From the NCBI GenBank assembly GCA_014843695.1, contig CM026391.1, positions 37,943,515 through 38,007,514 of the forward strand: a stretch of 64,000 nucleotides of DNA, given 5' to 3'. Source of the DNA: Archivesica marissinica. Its lineage: Eukaryota; Mollusca; Bivalvia; Venerida; Vesicomyidae. Position numbers and translations under genes: made by a program. The notes beneath the pieces are model-generated. The model ran no database searches. It had not been told where the DNA came from and saw only the letters and a program-made list of their open reading frames with translations. Positions 15,550 through 30,966 of this stretch are shown here, piece after piece; positions within the stretch are counted from its first letter, which is position 1; each line of letters opens with the position of its first letter.

Positions 15550-16549
15550 NNNNNNNNNNNNNNNNNNNNNNNNNNNNNNNNNNNNNNNNNNNNNNNNNNN
15601 NNNNNNNNNNNNNNNNNNNNNNNNNNNNNNNNNNNNNNNNNNNNNNNNNNNNNNNNNNNNNNNNNNNNNNNNNNNNNNNNNNNNNNNNNNNNNNNNNNNN
15701 NNNNNNNNNNNNNNNNNNNNNNNNNNNNNNNNNNNNNNNNNNNNNNNNNNNNNNNNNNNNNNNNNNNNNNNNNNNNNNNNNNNNNNNNNNNNNNNNNNNN
15801 NNNNNNNNNNNNNNNNNNNNNNNNNNNNNNNNNNNNNNNNNNNNNNNNNNNNNNNNNNNNNNNNNNNNNNNNNNNNNNNNNNNNNNNNNNNNNNNNNNNN
15901 NNNNNNNNNNNNNNNNNNNNNNNNNNNNNNNNNNNNNNNNNNNNNNNNNNNNNNNNNNNNNNNNNNNNNNNNNNNNNNNNNNNNNNNNNNNNNNNNNNNN
16001 NNNNNNNNNNNNNNNNNNNNNNNNNNNNNNNNNNNNNNNNNNNNNNNNNNNNNNNNNNNNNNNNNNNNNNNNNNNNNNNNNNNNNNNNNNNNNNNNNNNN
16101 NNNNNNNNNNNNNNNNNNNNNNNNNNNNNNNNNNNNNNNNNNNNNNNNNNNNNNNNNNNNNNNNNNNNNNNNNNNNNNNNNNNNNNNNNNNNNNNNNNNN
16201 NNNNNNNNNNNNNNNNNNNNNNNNNNNNNNNNNNNNNNNNNNNNNNNNNNNNNNNNNNNNNNNNNNNNNNNNNNNNNNNNNNNNNNNNNNNNNNNNNNNN
16301 NNNNNNNNNNNNNNNNNNNNNNNNNNNNNNNNNNNNNNNNNNNNNNNNNNNNNNNNNNNNNNNNNNNNNNNNNNNNNNNNNNNNNNNNNNNNNNNNNNNN
16401 NNNNNNNNNNNNNNNNNNNNNNNNNNNNNNNNNNNNNNNNNNNNNNNNNNNNNNNNNNNNNNNNNNNNNNNNNNNNNNNNNNNNNNNNNNNNNNNNNNNN
16501 NNNNNNNNNNNNNNNNNNNNNNNNNNNNNNNNNNNNNNNNNNNNNNNNN
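15550..16549. other. Assembly gap, exactly 1000 N
   Basis: A run of exactly 1000 N separates array 1 (30-bp unit) from array 2 (34-bp unit). The round length suggests a placeholder of unknown true size. The sequence therefore does not show how the two satellites join. Reading frames that cross it are meaningless. Confidence 0.99.
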
Positions 16550-17153
16550 AAGCTAAGTTTAAAAGATTAGGTTATATCGAACCAAGCTAAGTATAACAGA
16601 TCAGGTTATATCGTACGAAGCTAAGTATAACAAATCAGGTTATATCCTACCAATTTAAGTATAACAGATCAGGTTATATCGAACCAAGCTAAGTATAACA
16701 GATCAGGTTATATCGTACCAAGCTAAGTATAACAGATCAGGTTATATCTTACCAATTTAAGAATAGCAGATCAGGTTATATCGTACCAAGCTACCTATAA
16801 CAGATCAGGTTATATCATGCCAAGCTACCTATAACAGATCAGGTTATATCATGCACAAGCTACCTATAACAGATCAGGTTTTATCATGCCAAGCTAAGTG
16901 TAAGAGATCAGGTTATATCGTACCAAGCTAAGAATAACAAATCAGGTTATATCATGCCAAGCTAAGTATAATAAATCAGGTTATATCATGCCAAGCTAGG
17001 TATAACAGATTAGGCTATATCGTACCAAGCTATTATCATGCCAAGCTAAGTATAACAGATCGCGTTATATCATGCCAAGCTAAGTATAACAGATCGGGTT
17101 ATATCATGCCAAGCTAAGTATAACAGATCGGGTTATATCATGCCAAGCTACGT
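16550..17153. repeat. Array 2 block, copy also at 20247-20850
   Basis: The first 600 bases after the gap match 20247-20850 at a constant offset of 3697. Shared rare variants include AAGTTTAAAAGATTAGG, ATCGTACGAAGC, AATTTAAGAATAGCAG and the two-base insertion CACAAGCTACC (16854 and 20551). The match ends at GCTACGTATAAC versus GCTACGTAAATC. The left end of the first copy is cut by the gap. Confidence 0.85.
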
Positions 17154-20100
17154 ATAACAGATCAGGTTATATCATGCCAGGCTAAGTATAATATATCGTA
17201 ATATATCATGCCAGGCTAAGTATATCATATCGTGTTATATCATGCCAAGCTAAGTAAACATATCGTGTTACATCATGCCAGGCTAAGTATAACAAATCAG
17301 GTTATATCATGCCAAGCTAAGTATAACATATCGTGTTATATCCTGCCAGGCTAAGTATAACAGATCAGGTTATATCATGCCAAGCTAAGTATAACAGATC
17401 GGGTTATATCATGCCAGGCTAAGTATGACAAATCAGGTTATATCATGCCAAGCTAAGTATAACAGATCGTGTTATATCATGCCAGGCTAAGTATAACAGA
17501 TCAGGTTATATCATGCCAAGCTATGTATAACAGATCAGGTTATATCATGCCAGGCTACGTATGACAGATCAGGTTATATCATGCCCGGCTAAGTATAACA
17601 GATCGGGTCATATCATGCCAAGCTAAGTATAACATATCGTGTTATATCATGCCAGGCTAGGTATAACAGATCAGGTTATATCATGCCAAGCTAAGTATAG
17701 CATATCGTGTTATATCATGCCAGGCTACGTTTAACAGATCAGGTTGGATCATGCCAGGCTAAGTATAACAGATCAGGTTATATCATGCCAAGCTACGTAT
17801 AACAGATCAGGTTATATCATGCCAGGCTAAGTATAACATATCGTGTTATATCATGCCAGGCTACGTATAACAGATCAGGTTATATCATGCCAAGCTAGGT
17901 ATAACATATCGTGTTATATCATGCCTGGCTAAGTATAACATATCAGGTTATATCAAGCCAAGCTTAGTATAACATATCGTGTTATATAGTGCCTGGCTAC
18001 GTATAACAGATATGGTTATATTATGCCATGCTAGGTATAACAGATCAGGTTATATCATGTCAGGCTACCTATAACAGATTAGGTTATATCATGACAGGCT
18101 ATGTATAACAGATCAGGTTATATCCTGCCAGGCTAGGTATAGCAGATCAGTTTCTAGCATGCTAAGCTACGTATAACAGCTCAAGTTATATCATGCCAAG
18201 CTAAGTATAACATATCGTGTTATATCATGCCAAGCTAAGTAAAACATATCAAATTATATCATGCCAAGCTAAGTATAACATATCGGGTTATATCATGCCA
18301 AGCTAAGTATAACATATCAGGTTATATCATGCCAAGCTGAGTATAACAGATCAAGTTATATCGTACAAAGCTAAGTATAACATATCAGGTAATATCATGC
18401 CAAGCTAAGTATAGAATATCGTGTTATATCATGCCATGCTAAGTATAACATATCAGGTTATATCATGCCAAGCTAAGTATAACAGCTCAGGTTATATCAT
18501 GTCAAGCTAAGTATAACAGATCAGGTTATATCGTACCAAGCTAGGTAAAACAGATCAGGTTATATCATGCTAAGTTAAGTATAACAGATCATGTTATTTC
18601 CTACTAAACTAAGTATAACAGATCAGGTTATATCGTATAAAGCTAGTTAGACAGATCAATTTATATCCTACAACGCTAAGTATATCAGATCGGGTTATAT
18701 CATGCCAAGCTAAGTATAACAGATCGGGTTATATCATGCCAAGTTAAGTATAACAGATCGGGTTATATCATACCAAGCTAAGTATAACAGATCAGGTTAT
18801 ATCATGCCAAGCTAAGTATACCAGATCAGATTATATCATGCCAGGCTAAGCATAGCAGATCAATTTATATCGTACAAAGCTAAGTATAACAGATCAGGTT
18901 ATATCATACAAAGCTACGTATAACAGATCAGGTTATATCGTACCAAGCTAATATCATGCCAAGCTAAGTATAACAGATCGGGTTATATCATGCCATGCTA
19001 AGTATAACAGATCCGGCTATATCATGCCAAGCTATGTATAACAGATCGGGTTATATCATACCAAGCTAAGTATAACATATCGGGTTATATCATGCCAAGC
19101 TAAGTAGAACAGATCAGGTTATATCATGCCAAGCTACGTATAACAGATCAGGTTATATCATGCCAAGCTAAGTATAACAGATCAGGTTATATCATGCCAA
19201 GCTACCTATAACAGATCAGGTTATATCATGTCAAGCTACCTATACCAGATCAGGTTATATCATGCCAAGTTAAGTATAACAGATCAGGTTATATCGTACC
19301 AAGCTAAGTATAACAGATCAGGTTATATCGTATCAAGCTACGTATAACATATCAGGTTATATCCTACCAAGCTAAGTATAACAGATCAGGTTATATCGTA
19401 CCAAGCTAAGAATAACAAATCAGGTTATATCATGCCAAGCTAAGTATAACAGATCAGGTTATATCATACCAAGCTAAGCATAACAGATCAGGTTATATCA
19501 TGCAAAGCTAAGTATAACAGATCAGGTTATATCATGCCAAGCTAAGGATAACATATCAGGTTATATCGTACCAAGCTAAGTCTAACAGATCAAGTTATAT
19601 AGTACCAAGCTATGTATAACAGTTCAAGTTATATCATGCCAAGCTAAATATAACAGATCAGGTTATATCATGCCAAGCTAAAGGTAACAGATCAGGTTAT
19701 ATTGTAACATGCTAAGTATAACAGATCAGATTATATCATACCAAGCTAAGTATAACAGGTCGGGTTATATCGTACTCCTCTAAGTATAACAGATCAGGTT
19801 TTATCGTACAACGCTAAGTATAACAGCTAAAGTTATATCATGCCAAGCTAAGTATAACAGATCAATTTATATCGTACAACGCTACGTATAACAGATCGTG
19901 TTATATCATTCCAAGCTAAGTATAACATATCAAGTTATAATGCCAAGCTAATAACAGATCAGGTTATATCGTACCAAGTTAAGTTTAACAGATCAGGTTA
20001 TATCTTACCAAGCTAAGTATAACAGATCAGGTTATATCGTACCAAGCTAAGTATAACAGATCAGGTTATATCGTACCAAGTTAAAATAACAAATCAGGTT

Positions 20101-23100
20101 ATATCGTACCAAGCTAAGTATAATATATCAGGTTATATCATGCCAAGCTAAGCATAACATATCAGGTTATATCGTACCAAGCTAAGTTTAAAAGATTAGG
20201 TTATATCGTACCAATTTAAGTATAACAGATCAGGTTATATCGTACCAAGCTAAGTTTAAAAGATTAGGTTATATCGAACCAAGCTAAGTATAACAGATCA
20301 GGTTATATCGTACGAAGCTAAGTATAACAAATCAGGTTATATCCTACCAATTTAAGTATAACAGATCAGGTTATATCGAACCAAGCTAAGTATAACAGAT
20401 CAGGTTATATCGTACCAAGCTAAGTATAACAGATCAGGTTATATCTTACCAATTTAAGAATAGCAGATCAGGTTATATCGTACCAAGCTACCTATAACAG
20501 ATCAGGTTATATCATGCCAAGCTACCTATAACAGATCAGGTTATATCATGCACAAGCTACCTATAACAGATCAGGTTTTATCATGCCAAGCTAAGTGTAA
20601 GAGATCAGGTTATATCGTACCAAGCTAAGAATAACAAATCAGGTTATATCATGCCAAGCTAAGTATAATAAATCAGGTTATATCATGCCAAGCTAGGTAT
20701 AACAGATTAGGCTATATCGTACCAAGCTATTATCATGCCAAGCTAAGTATAACAGATCGCGTTATATCATGCCAAGCTAAGTATAACAGATCGGGTTATA
20801 TCATGCCAAGCTAAGTATAACAGATCGGGTTATATCATGCCAAGCTACGTAAATCAGAACAGGTTATATCATGCCAAGTTAAGTATAACAGATCAGGTTA
20901 TATCATGTCAAGATACTAACAACAGATCAGGTTATATCATGCTAAGCTAAGTATAGCAGATCAAGTTATATCGTACCAAGCTATGCATAACAGATCGGGT
21001 TATATCGTACTAAGCTAGGTATAACTGATTAGGTTATATCGTACAAAGCTATTATCATGCCAAGCTAATTATAACAGATCGCGTTATATCATGCCAAGCT
21101 AATTATAACAGATCGCGTTATATCATGCCAAGCTAAATATAACAGAGCAGGTTATATCGTTCCAAGCTAAGTATAACTTATCAGGTTATATCGTACCAAG
21201 CCAAGAATAACAAATCAGGTTATATCATGCCAAGCTAAGTATAGCATATCGGGATATATCATGCCAAGCTAATTTTAACAGATCAGGTTATATCATGCCA
21301 AGATATGCATAACAAATCAGGTTATATCATGCCAAGTTAAGTATAACAGATCAGGTTATATCGTACTAAGCTAGGTATAACTGATTAGGTTATATCGTAC
21401 CAAGCTATTATCATGCCAAGCTAATTATAACAGATCGCGTTATATCATGCCAAGCTAAGTATAACAGATCGGGTTATATCATGCCAAGCTAAGTATAACA
21501 GATCGGGTTATATCATGCCAAGTTAAGTATAACAGATCAGGTAATATCATGACAAGATACTAACAACAGATCGGGTTATATCATGCCAAGCTAAGTATAA
21601 CAGATCAGGTTATATCATGCCAAGCTAAGTATAACAGATCAAGTTATATCGTACCAAGCTATGCATAACAGATCGGGTTACATCATGCCAAGCTAAATAT
21701 AACAGAGCAGTTTTATATCATGCCAAGCTAAATATAACATATCAGGTTATATCGTACCAAGCTAAGTATAACATATCAGGTTATATCGTACCAAGTTAAG
21801 TATAACAGATCAGGTTATATCGTACAAAGCTAAGTATAACAGATCAGGTTATATCGTACCAAGCTAAGAATAACAAATCAGGTTATATCATGCCAAGTTA
21901 AGTATAACAGATCAGGTTATATCATGCCAAGCTACTTATAACAGATCAGGTTATATCATGCCAAGCTACGTATAACAGATCAGGTTATATCGTACCAAAC
22001 TAATATTATGCCAAGCTAAGTACAAAAGATCAGGTTATATCATGCCAAGCTAAGTTTAACAGATCGGGTTATATCATGCCAGGCTAAGTATAACAGATAT
22101 ATATATATCTTACCAAGCTATGTATAACAGATCGGGTTATATCATGCCAAGCTAAATATAAGAGACCAGGTTATATCATGCCAAGCTAAGTAGAACAGAT
22201 CGGGTTATATCATGCCAAGCTATGTATAACAGATCTGGTTATATCATACCAAGCTAAGTATAACATATCGGGATATATCATGCCAAGCTAAGTATAACAT
22301 ATCAGGTTGTATCATGCCAAGCTAAGTATAACAGATCAGGTTATATCATGCCAAGATACTAACAACAGATCAGGTTATATCATGCCAAGCTATGTTTAAC
22401 AGATCGGTTTATATCATGCCACGCTAAGTATAACAGAACAGCTTATATCATGCCAAGCTAAGTAGAACAGATCAGGTTATATCGTACCAAGCTATGTAAT
22501 ACAGATCGGGTTATATAATGCGAAGCTAAATATAACAGATCAGGTTATATCATGCCAAGCTACCTATGACAGATCAGGTTATATCGTACCAAGCTATGCA
22601 TAACAGATCGGGTTATATCATGCCAAGCTAAGTAGAACAGATCAGGTTATATCGTAACATGCTAAGTATAACAGAACATGTTATATCGTGCCAAGCTAAG
22701 CATAACATATCAGGTTATATCATGCCAAGCTAAGTATAACAGCTCATGTTATATCATGCCAAGCTAAGTATAACATTTCAGGTTATATCATGCCAAGCTA
22801 CCTATAACAGATCAGGTTATATCATGCCAAGCTACCTATAACAGATCAGGTTATATCATGCCAAGCTAAGTATAACATAACAGGTTATATTATGCCAAGA
22901 TACGTACAACAGATCATGTTATATCATGCCAAGCTAAGTTTAACAGATCGGGGTATATCATGCCAAGCTAAGTATAACAGATCAGGTTATATCATGCCAA
23001 GCTAAGTATAACAGATAAATTGATATCGTACCAAGCTATGTATAACAGATCGGGTTTTATCATGCCAAGCTAAATATAACAGATCAGGTTATATCATGCC

Positions 23101-24019
23101 AAGCTAAGTATAACAGATCAGGTTATATCGTACCAAGCTAACTATAACAGGTCGGGTTATATCGTACTCATCTAAGTATAACAGATCAGGTTATATCTTA
23201 CAAGGATAAGTATAACAGCTCAAGTTATATCATACCAAGCTAAGTAGAACAGATCAGGTTATATCGTAGCATGCTAAGTATAACAGATCAGGTTATATCG
23301 TGCCAAATTAAGAATAACAGATCAGGTTATATCGTAACATACTAAGTATAACAGATCGGTTTATATCATGCCAAGCTAAGTATAACAGCTCAAGTTATAT
23401 CATGCCAAGCTAAGTATAACAGATCAGGTTATATCATGCCAAGCTACGTATAACAGATCAGGTTATATCATGCCAAGCTAAGCATAACAGACCAGTTTAT
23501 AACATGCCAAGCTAGGTACAACAGATCAGGTTATATCATGCCAAGCTAAGTTTAATAGATCGAGTTATATCATGCCAAGCTAAATATCACAGATCAGGTT
23601 ATATCATGCCAAGCTAAGTATAACAGATCAAGTTATATCGTACCGAGCTATGTATAGCAGATCGGGTGATATCATGCCAAGCTAAGTATAACAGATCAGG
23701 TTATATCGTAACATGCTAAGTATAACAGATCAAGTTATATCGTACCCAGCTAAGTATAACAGGTCGGGTTATATCGTACCAAGCTAAGTATACCAGATAC
23801 ATTTATATCGTACAATGCTAATTACAACAGATCTTGTTATATCATGCCATGCTAAGTATAACATATCGAGTTATATCATGCCAAGCAAAGTATAACATAT
23901 CAGGTTGTATCATGCCAAGATAAGTATAACAGATCAAGTTATATCGTACCAAGCTAATTATAACAGATCGGGTTATATAATGCCAATCTAAGTATAACAG
24001 ATCGATTTATATCATGCCA

Positions 24020-27000
24020 AGCTAATAACTGATCGGGTTATATCATGCCAAGCTAAGTATAACAGATCAGCTTATATAGTACCAAGCTAAGTATAACAGT
24101 TCAGGTTATATCCTACCAAGTTAAGTATATCAGATCAGGTTATATCGTACCAAGCTAAGTATAACATATCAGGTTATATCGTACCAAGCTAAGTATAACA
24201 GATCAGGTTATATCGTACCAAGCTAAGATTAACAAATCAGGTTATATCATGCCAAGCTAAGTTTAACAGATCAGGTTATATCATGCCAAGCTAAGCATAA
24301 CAGATCAGGTTATATCATGCAAAGCTATGTATAACAGATCAGGTTATATCGTACCAAGCTAAGTATAACAGATCAGGTTATATCGTACCAATTTAAGTAT
24401 AACAGATCAGGTGATATCGTACCAAGCTAGGTATAGCAGATCAGGTTGTATCGTACCAAGCTAAGTATAACAGATCAGGTTATATCGTACCAAGCTAGGT
24501 ATATCAGATCAGGTTATATCATGCCAAGCTACGTATAACAGATCAGGTTATATCATGCCAAGCTAAGCATAACAGACCAGTTTATAACATGCCAAGCTAG
24601 GTACAACAGATCAGGTTATATCATGCTAAGCTAAGTTTAATAGATCGAGTTATATCATGCCAAGCTAAATATCACAGATCACGTTATATCGTACCGAGCT
24701 ATGTATAGCAGATCGGGTGATATCATGCCAAGCTAAGTATAACAGATCAGGTTATATCGTAACATGCTAAGTATAACAGATCAAGTTATATCGTACCCAG
24801 CTAAGTATAACAGGTCGGGTTATATCGTACCAAGCTAAGTATACCAGACATATTTATATCGTACAATGCTAATTATAACAGATCGTGTTATATCATGCCA
24901 TGCTAAGTATAACATATCGAGTTATATCATGCCAAGCTAATAACAGATCGGGGTATATCATGCCAAGCTAAGTATAACGGATCAGGTTATATCATGCCAA
25001 GCTAAATATAACAGATCAGGTTATATCATGCCAAGCTAAGTATAACAGATCAGGATATATCGTATCAAGCTAAGTATAACAGGTCGGGTTATATCGTACC
25101 AAGCTAAGTATAAAAGATCTGGTTATATCGTACCAAGCTATGTATAACAGACCAGGTTATATTGTCCCAAGCTATTATCATGCCAAGCTAAGTATAACAG
25201 ATCGAGTTATATCATGCCAAGCTAAGTATAACAGATCGGGTTATATCATGCCAAGCTAAGTATAACAGATCGGGTTATATCATGCCAAGCTAAGTATACC
25301 AGATCAGGTTATATCATGCCAAGCTAAGCATAACAGATCAATCTATATCGTATAAAGCTAAGTATAACAGATCGGGTTATATCATGCCAAGCTAAGTATA
25401 ACATATCGTGTTATATCATGCCAAGCTAAGTTTAACATATCAAGCTATATCATGCCAAGCTAAGTATAACAGATCGCGTTATATCATGCCAAGCTCTGTA
25501 TAACAGATCGCGTTATATCATGCCAAGCAAAGTATAACATATCAGGTTGTATCATGCCAAGATAAGTATAACAGATCAAATTATATCGTACCAAGCTAAT
25601 TATAACAGATCGGGTTATATAATGCCAAGCTAAGTATAACAGATCGATTTATATCATGCCAAGCTAATAACTGATCGGGTTATATCATGCCAAGCTAAGT
25701 ATAACAGATCAGCTTATATAGTACCAAGCTAAGTATAACAGTTCAGGTTATATCCTACTAAGTTAAGTGTATCAGATCAGGTTATATCGTACCAAGCTAA
25801 GTATAACATATCAGGTTATATCGTACCAAGCTAAGTATAACAGATCAGGTTATATCGTACCAAGCTAAGATTAACAAATCAGGTTATATCATGCCAAGCT
25901 AAGTTTAACAGATCAGGTTATATCATGCCAAGCTAAGCATAACAGATCAGGTTATATCATGCAAAGCTATGTATAACAGATCAGGTTATATCGTACCAAG
26001 CTAAGTATAACAGATCAGGTTATATCGTACCAATTTAAGTATAACAGATCAGGTTATATCGTACCAAGCTAGGTATAACAGATCAGGTTGTATCGTACCA
26101 AGCTAAGTATAACAGATCAGGTTATATCGTACCAAGCTAGGTATATCAGATCAGGTTATATCGTACAAAGCTTTTATCATGCCAAGCTAAGTATAACAGA
26201 TCGAGTTATATCATGCCAAGCTAAGTATAACAGATCAAGTTATATCGTACCAAGCTATGTATAACAGATCGGGTTATATAATGCCAAGCTAAATATAACA
26301 GATCAGGTTATATCATGTCAAGCTAAGTATAATAGATCAGATTATATCGTAACATGCTAAGTATAACAGATCAGGTTATATCGTACAACTCTAAGTATAA
26401 CAGCTCAAGTTATATCATGCCAAGTTAAGTATAACAGATCGAGTTATATCATGCCAAGCTAAGTATAACAGATCAGGTTATATCGTATCAAGCAAAGTAT
26501 AACAGATCAGGTTATATCGTACTAAGTTAAGTATAACAGATCAGTTAATATCGTACCAAGATAAGTATAACATATCATGTTATATCATACCAAGCTAATT
26601 ATAACAGATCAGTTTATATCGTACCAAGCTAAGAATAACAAATCAGGTTATATCATGCCAAGCTAAGTATAACAGATCAGGTTATATCATGTCAAGCTAA
26701 GCATAACAGATAAGATTATATCATGCAAAGCTAAGTCTAACAGATCAGGTTATATCGTACCAAGCTAAGTATAACAGATCAGGTTATATCGTTCCAATTT
26801 AAGTATAACAGATCAGGTTATATCGTACCAAGCTAATTATAACAGATCAGGTTATATCGTACCAAGCTAAGTATAACAGATCAGGTTATATAGTACCAAG
26901 CTAGGTATAACAGATCAGGTTATATCGTACCAAGCTATTATCATGCCAAGCTAAGTATAACAGATCGAGTTATATCATGCCAAGCTAAGTATAACTGATC

Positions 27001-30000
27001 GGGTTATATCATGCCAAGCTAAGTATAACAGATCGGGTTATATCATGCCAAGCTAAGTGTACCAGATCAGGTTATATCATGCCAAGCTAAGCATAACAGA
27101 TCAATCTATATCGTATAAAGCTAAGTATACCAGATCGGGTTATATCATGCCAAGCTATGTATAGCAGATCGGGTTATATCATACCAAGCTAAGTATAACA
27201 TATCGGGTTATATCATGCCAAGCTAAATATAACATATCAGGTTGTATCATGCCAAGCTAAGTATAACAGATCAAGGTATATCGTACCAAGCTAAGTATAA
27301 CAGATCGGGTTATATCATGCTAAGCTAAGTGTAACATATCGTGTTATATCATGCCAAGCTAAGTTTAACATATCAGGCTATATCATGCCAAGCTAAGTAT
27401 AACAGATCGGGTTATATCATGCCAAGCTATGTATAACAGATCGGGTTATATCATGCCAAGCAAAGTATAACATATCAGGTTGTATCATGCCAAGATAAGT
27501 ATAACAGATCAAGTCATATCGTACCAAGCTATGTATAACAGATCGGGTTATATAATGCCAAGCTAAGTATAACAGATCAATTTATATCATGCCAAGCTAA
27601 TAACTGATCGGGTTATATCATGCCAAGCTAAGTATAACAGATCAGGTTATATCGTACCAATTTAAGTATAACAGATCAGGTTATATCGTACCAAGCTAGG
27701 TATAACAGATCAGGTTGTATCGTACCAAGCTAAGTATAACAGATCAGGTTATATCGTACCAAGCTAGGTATATCAGATCAGGTTATATCGTACAAAGCTT
27801 TTATCATGCCAAGCTAAGTATAACAGATCGAGTTATATCATGCCAAGCTAAGTATAACAGATCAAGTTATATCGTACCAAGCTATGTATAACAGATCGGG
27901 TTATATAATGCCAAGCTAAATATAACAGATCAGGTTATATCATGTCAAGCTAAGTATAATAGATCAGATTATATCGTAACATGCTAAGTATAACAGATCA
28001 GGTTATATCGTACAACTCTAAGTATAACAGCTCAAGTTATATCATGCCAAGTTAAGTATAACAGATCGAGTTATATCATGCCAAGCTAAGTATAACAGAT
28101 CAGGTTATATCGTACAACTCTAAGTATAACAGCTCAAGTTATATCATGCCAAGTTAAGTATAACAGATCGAGTTATATCATGCCAAGCTAAGTATAACAG
28201 ATCAGGTTATATCGTACAACCTAAGTATAACAGATCAGGTTATATCATGCCAAGCTAAGTATAACAGATCGAGTTATATCATGCCAAGCTAAGTATAACA
28301 GATCAGGTTATATCGTACAACCTAAGTATAACAGCTAAGTTATATCATGCCAAGTTAAGTATAACAGATCGGGTTATATCATGCCAAGCTAAGTATAACA
28401 GATCAGGTTATATCGTTCCAATTTAAGTATAACAGATCAGGTTATATCGTACCAAGCTAATTATAACAGATCAGGTTATATCGTACCAAGCTAAGTATAA
28501 CAGATCAGGTTATATCGTACCAAGCTAGGTATAACAGATCAGGTTATATCGTACCAAGCTATTATCATGCCAAGCTAAGTATAACAGATCGAGTTATATC
28601 ATGCCAAGCTAAGTATAACTGATCGGGTTATATCATGCCAAGCTAAGTATAACAGATCGGGTTATATCATGCCAAGCTAAGTGTACCAGATCAGGTTATA
28701 TCATGCCAAGCTAAGCATAACAGATCAATCTATATCGTATAAAGCTAAGTATACCAGATCGGGTTATATCATGCCAAGCTATGTATAGCAGATCGGGTTA
28801 TATCATACCAAGCTAAGTATAACATATCGGGTTATATCATGCCAAGCTAAATATAACATATCAGGTTGTATCATGCCAAGCTAAGTATAACAGATCAAGG
28901 TATATCGTACCAAGCTAAGTATAACAGATCGGGTTATATCATGCCAAGCTAAGTGTAACATATCGTGTTATATCATGCCAAGCTAAGTTTAACATATCAG
29001 GCTATATCATGCCAAGCTAAGTATAACAGATCGGGTTATATCATGCCAAGCTATGTATAACAGATCGGGTTATATCATGCCAAGCAAAGTATAACATATC
29101 AGGTTGTATCATGCCAAGATAAGTATAACAGATCAAGTCATATCGTACCAAGCTATGTATAACAGATCGGGTTATATAATGCCAAGCTAAGTATAACAGA
29201 TCAATTTATATCATGCCAAGCTAATAACTGATCGGGTTATATCATGCCAAGCTAAGTATAACAGATCAGGTTATATAGTACCAAGCTAAGTATAACAGTT
29301 CAGGTTATATCCTACCAAGTTAAGTATATCAGATCAGGTTATATCGTACCAAGCTAAGTATAACATATCAGGTTATATCGTACCAAGCTAAGTATAACAG
29401 ATCAGGTTATATCGTACCAAGCTAAGATTAACAAATAAGGTTATATCATGCCAAGCTAAGTTTAACAGATCAGGTTATATCATGCCAAGCTAAGCATAAC
29501 AGATCAGGTTATATCATGCAAAGCTATGTATAACATATCAGGTTATATCGTACCAAGCTAAGTTTAACAGATCAGGTTATATCATGCCAAGCTAAGTTTA
29601 ACAGATGGGTTTATATCATGCCAAGCTAAGTATAACAGCTCAAGTTATATCATGCCAAGCTAAGTATAACATATCGGGCTATATCATGCCAAGCTAAGTA
29701 TAACAGATCAGGTTATATCGTACCAAGCTAAGTATAACAGATCAGGTTATATCGTACCAAGTTAAGTATAACAGATCAGGTAATATCGTACCAAGCTAAG
29801 TATAACATATGTGGTTATATCATACCAAGCTAAGTATAACAGATCAGGTTATATCGTACCAAGCTAAGAATAACAAATCAGGTTATATCATGCCAAGCTA
29901 AATATAACAGATCAGGTTATATCATGCCAAGCTAAGTATAACATATCATGTTATATCGTACCAAGCTATGTATAGCAAATCGGGTTATATAATGCCAAGC

Positions 30001-30758
30001 TAAATAAAACAGATGAGGTTATATCATGCCAAGCTATGCATAACAGATCAGGTTATATCGTAACATGCTAAGTATAACAGCTCAAGTTATACCATGCCAA
30101 GTTAAGTATAACAGATCGAGTTATATCATGCCAAGCTAAGTATAACAGATCGGGTTATATCATGCCAAGCTAAGTACAACAGATCAGGTTATATCGTACC
30201 AAGCTAAGTATAACAGATCAGGTTATATCGTACCAAGTTAAGTATAACAGATCAGGTAATATCGTACCAAGCTAAGTATAACATATCAGGTTATATCAAA
30301 CCAAGCTAAGTATAACAGATCAGTTTATATCGTACCAAGCTAAGAATAAAAAATCAGGTTATATCATGCCAAGCTAAGTATAACAGATCAGGTTATATCA
30401 TGCCAAGCTAAGCATAATAGATCAGATTATATCATGCAAAGCTAAGTATAACAGATCAGGTTATATCGTACCAAGCTAAGTATAACAGATCAGGTTATAT
30501 CGTTCCAATGTAAGTATAACAGATCAGGTTATATCGTACCAAGCTAATTATAACAGATCAGGTTATATCGTACCAAGCTAAGTATAACAGATCAGGTTAT
30601 ATCGTACCAAGCTAGGTATAACAGATCAGGTTATATCGTACCAAGCTATTATCATGCCAAGCTAAGTATAACAGATCGAGTTATATCATGCCAAGCTAAG
30701 TATAACTGATCGGGTTATATCATGCCAAGCTAAGTATACCAGATCAGGTAATATCATG
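24020..30758. repeat. Higher-order repeats of 1.6-1.9 kb in array 2
   Basis: Rare monomers recur in the same order with long periods. The short unit GCTAATAACTGATCGGG begins at 24021, 25663, 27596 and 29220 (spacings 1642, 1933, 1624). The AATTTAAG unit lies at 24389, 26031 and 27648. CAATCTATATCG begins at 25339, 27102 and 28726. The block from about 26770 to 27651 is nearly identical to about 28394-29275 at a fixed 1624-base offset, suggesting recent duplication. Each higher-order unit holds about 48-57 monomers. Confidence 0.85.
30732..30758. repeat. Left target-site duplication of the LINE
   Basis: These 27 bases of satellite sequence, containing the variant AGTATACCAGATCAGG, are repeated at 35304-35330 after the A-rich tail, with one mismatch (GGTAAT versus GGTTAT). 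Equivalent higher-order copies elsewhere carry this ACCAG variant monomer once at this place, before the CAATCTATATCG monomer. Its presence on both sides therefore marks a true duplication rather than ordinary array repetition. Confidence 0.8.
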
Positions 30759-30966
30759 TCAGTTTATTATTAGATTGTCCATAATGTTGAGGTGTAAACC
30801 TTTAACAAAATTCTTTGTTTTTGTTCTAGTATTTGTTTTTCCTATATGTACTTGCCTGTTCTGTCGTATACATACAATGAATGCTCAATATCATAAGTTT
30901 GCTTCTCAATTACCTTTAATAATAATTTGATCTCTATATCTGACGGATATCAATAGTTTAAATATT

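Larger units (their letters stand above)
16550..30758. repeat. Satellite array 2, left part: 34-bp tandem repeat, about 418 copies
   Basis: This is a head-to-tail array of a 34-bp monomer whose core is TATAACAGATCAGGTTATAT. The core contains an inverted repeat, TATAAC-N7-GTTATA, around a central GATC. Two monomer subtypes are interspersed, ending in ATCATGCC or ATCGTACC, and the start varies between AAGCTAAG, AAGTTAAG, AATTTAAG and AAGCTACG. Short monomers with internal deletions recur, for example AAGCTATTATCATGCC and AAGCTAATAACTGATC. Unlike the 30-bp arrays, it has stops in all frames. The first bases abut the gap, so the left edge is unknown. The right edge is the 27-bp target-site duplication of a LINE, after which the same array resumes. 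Confidence 0.97.
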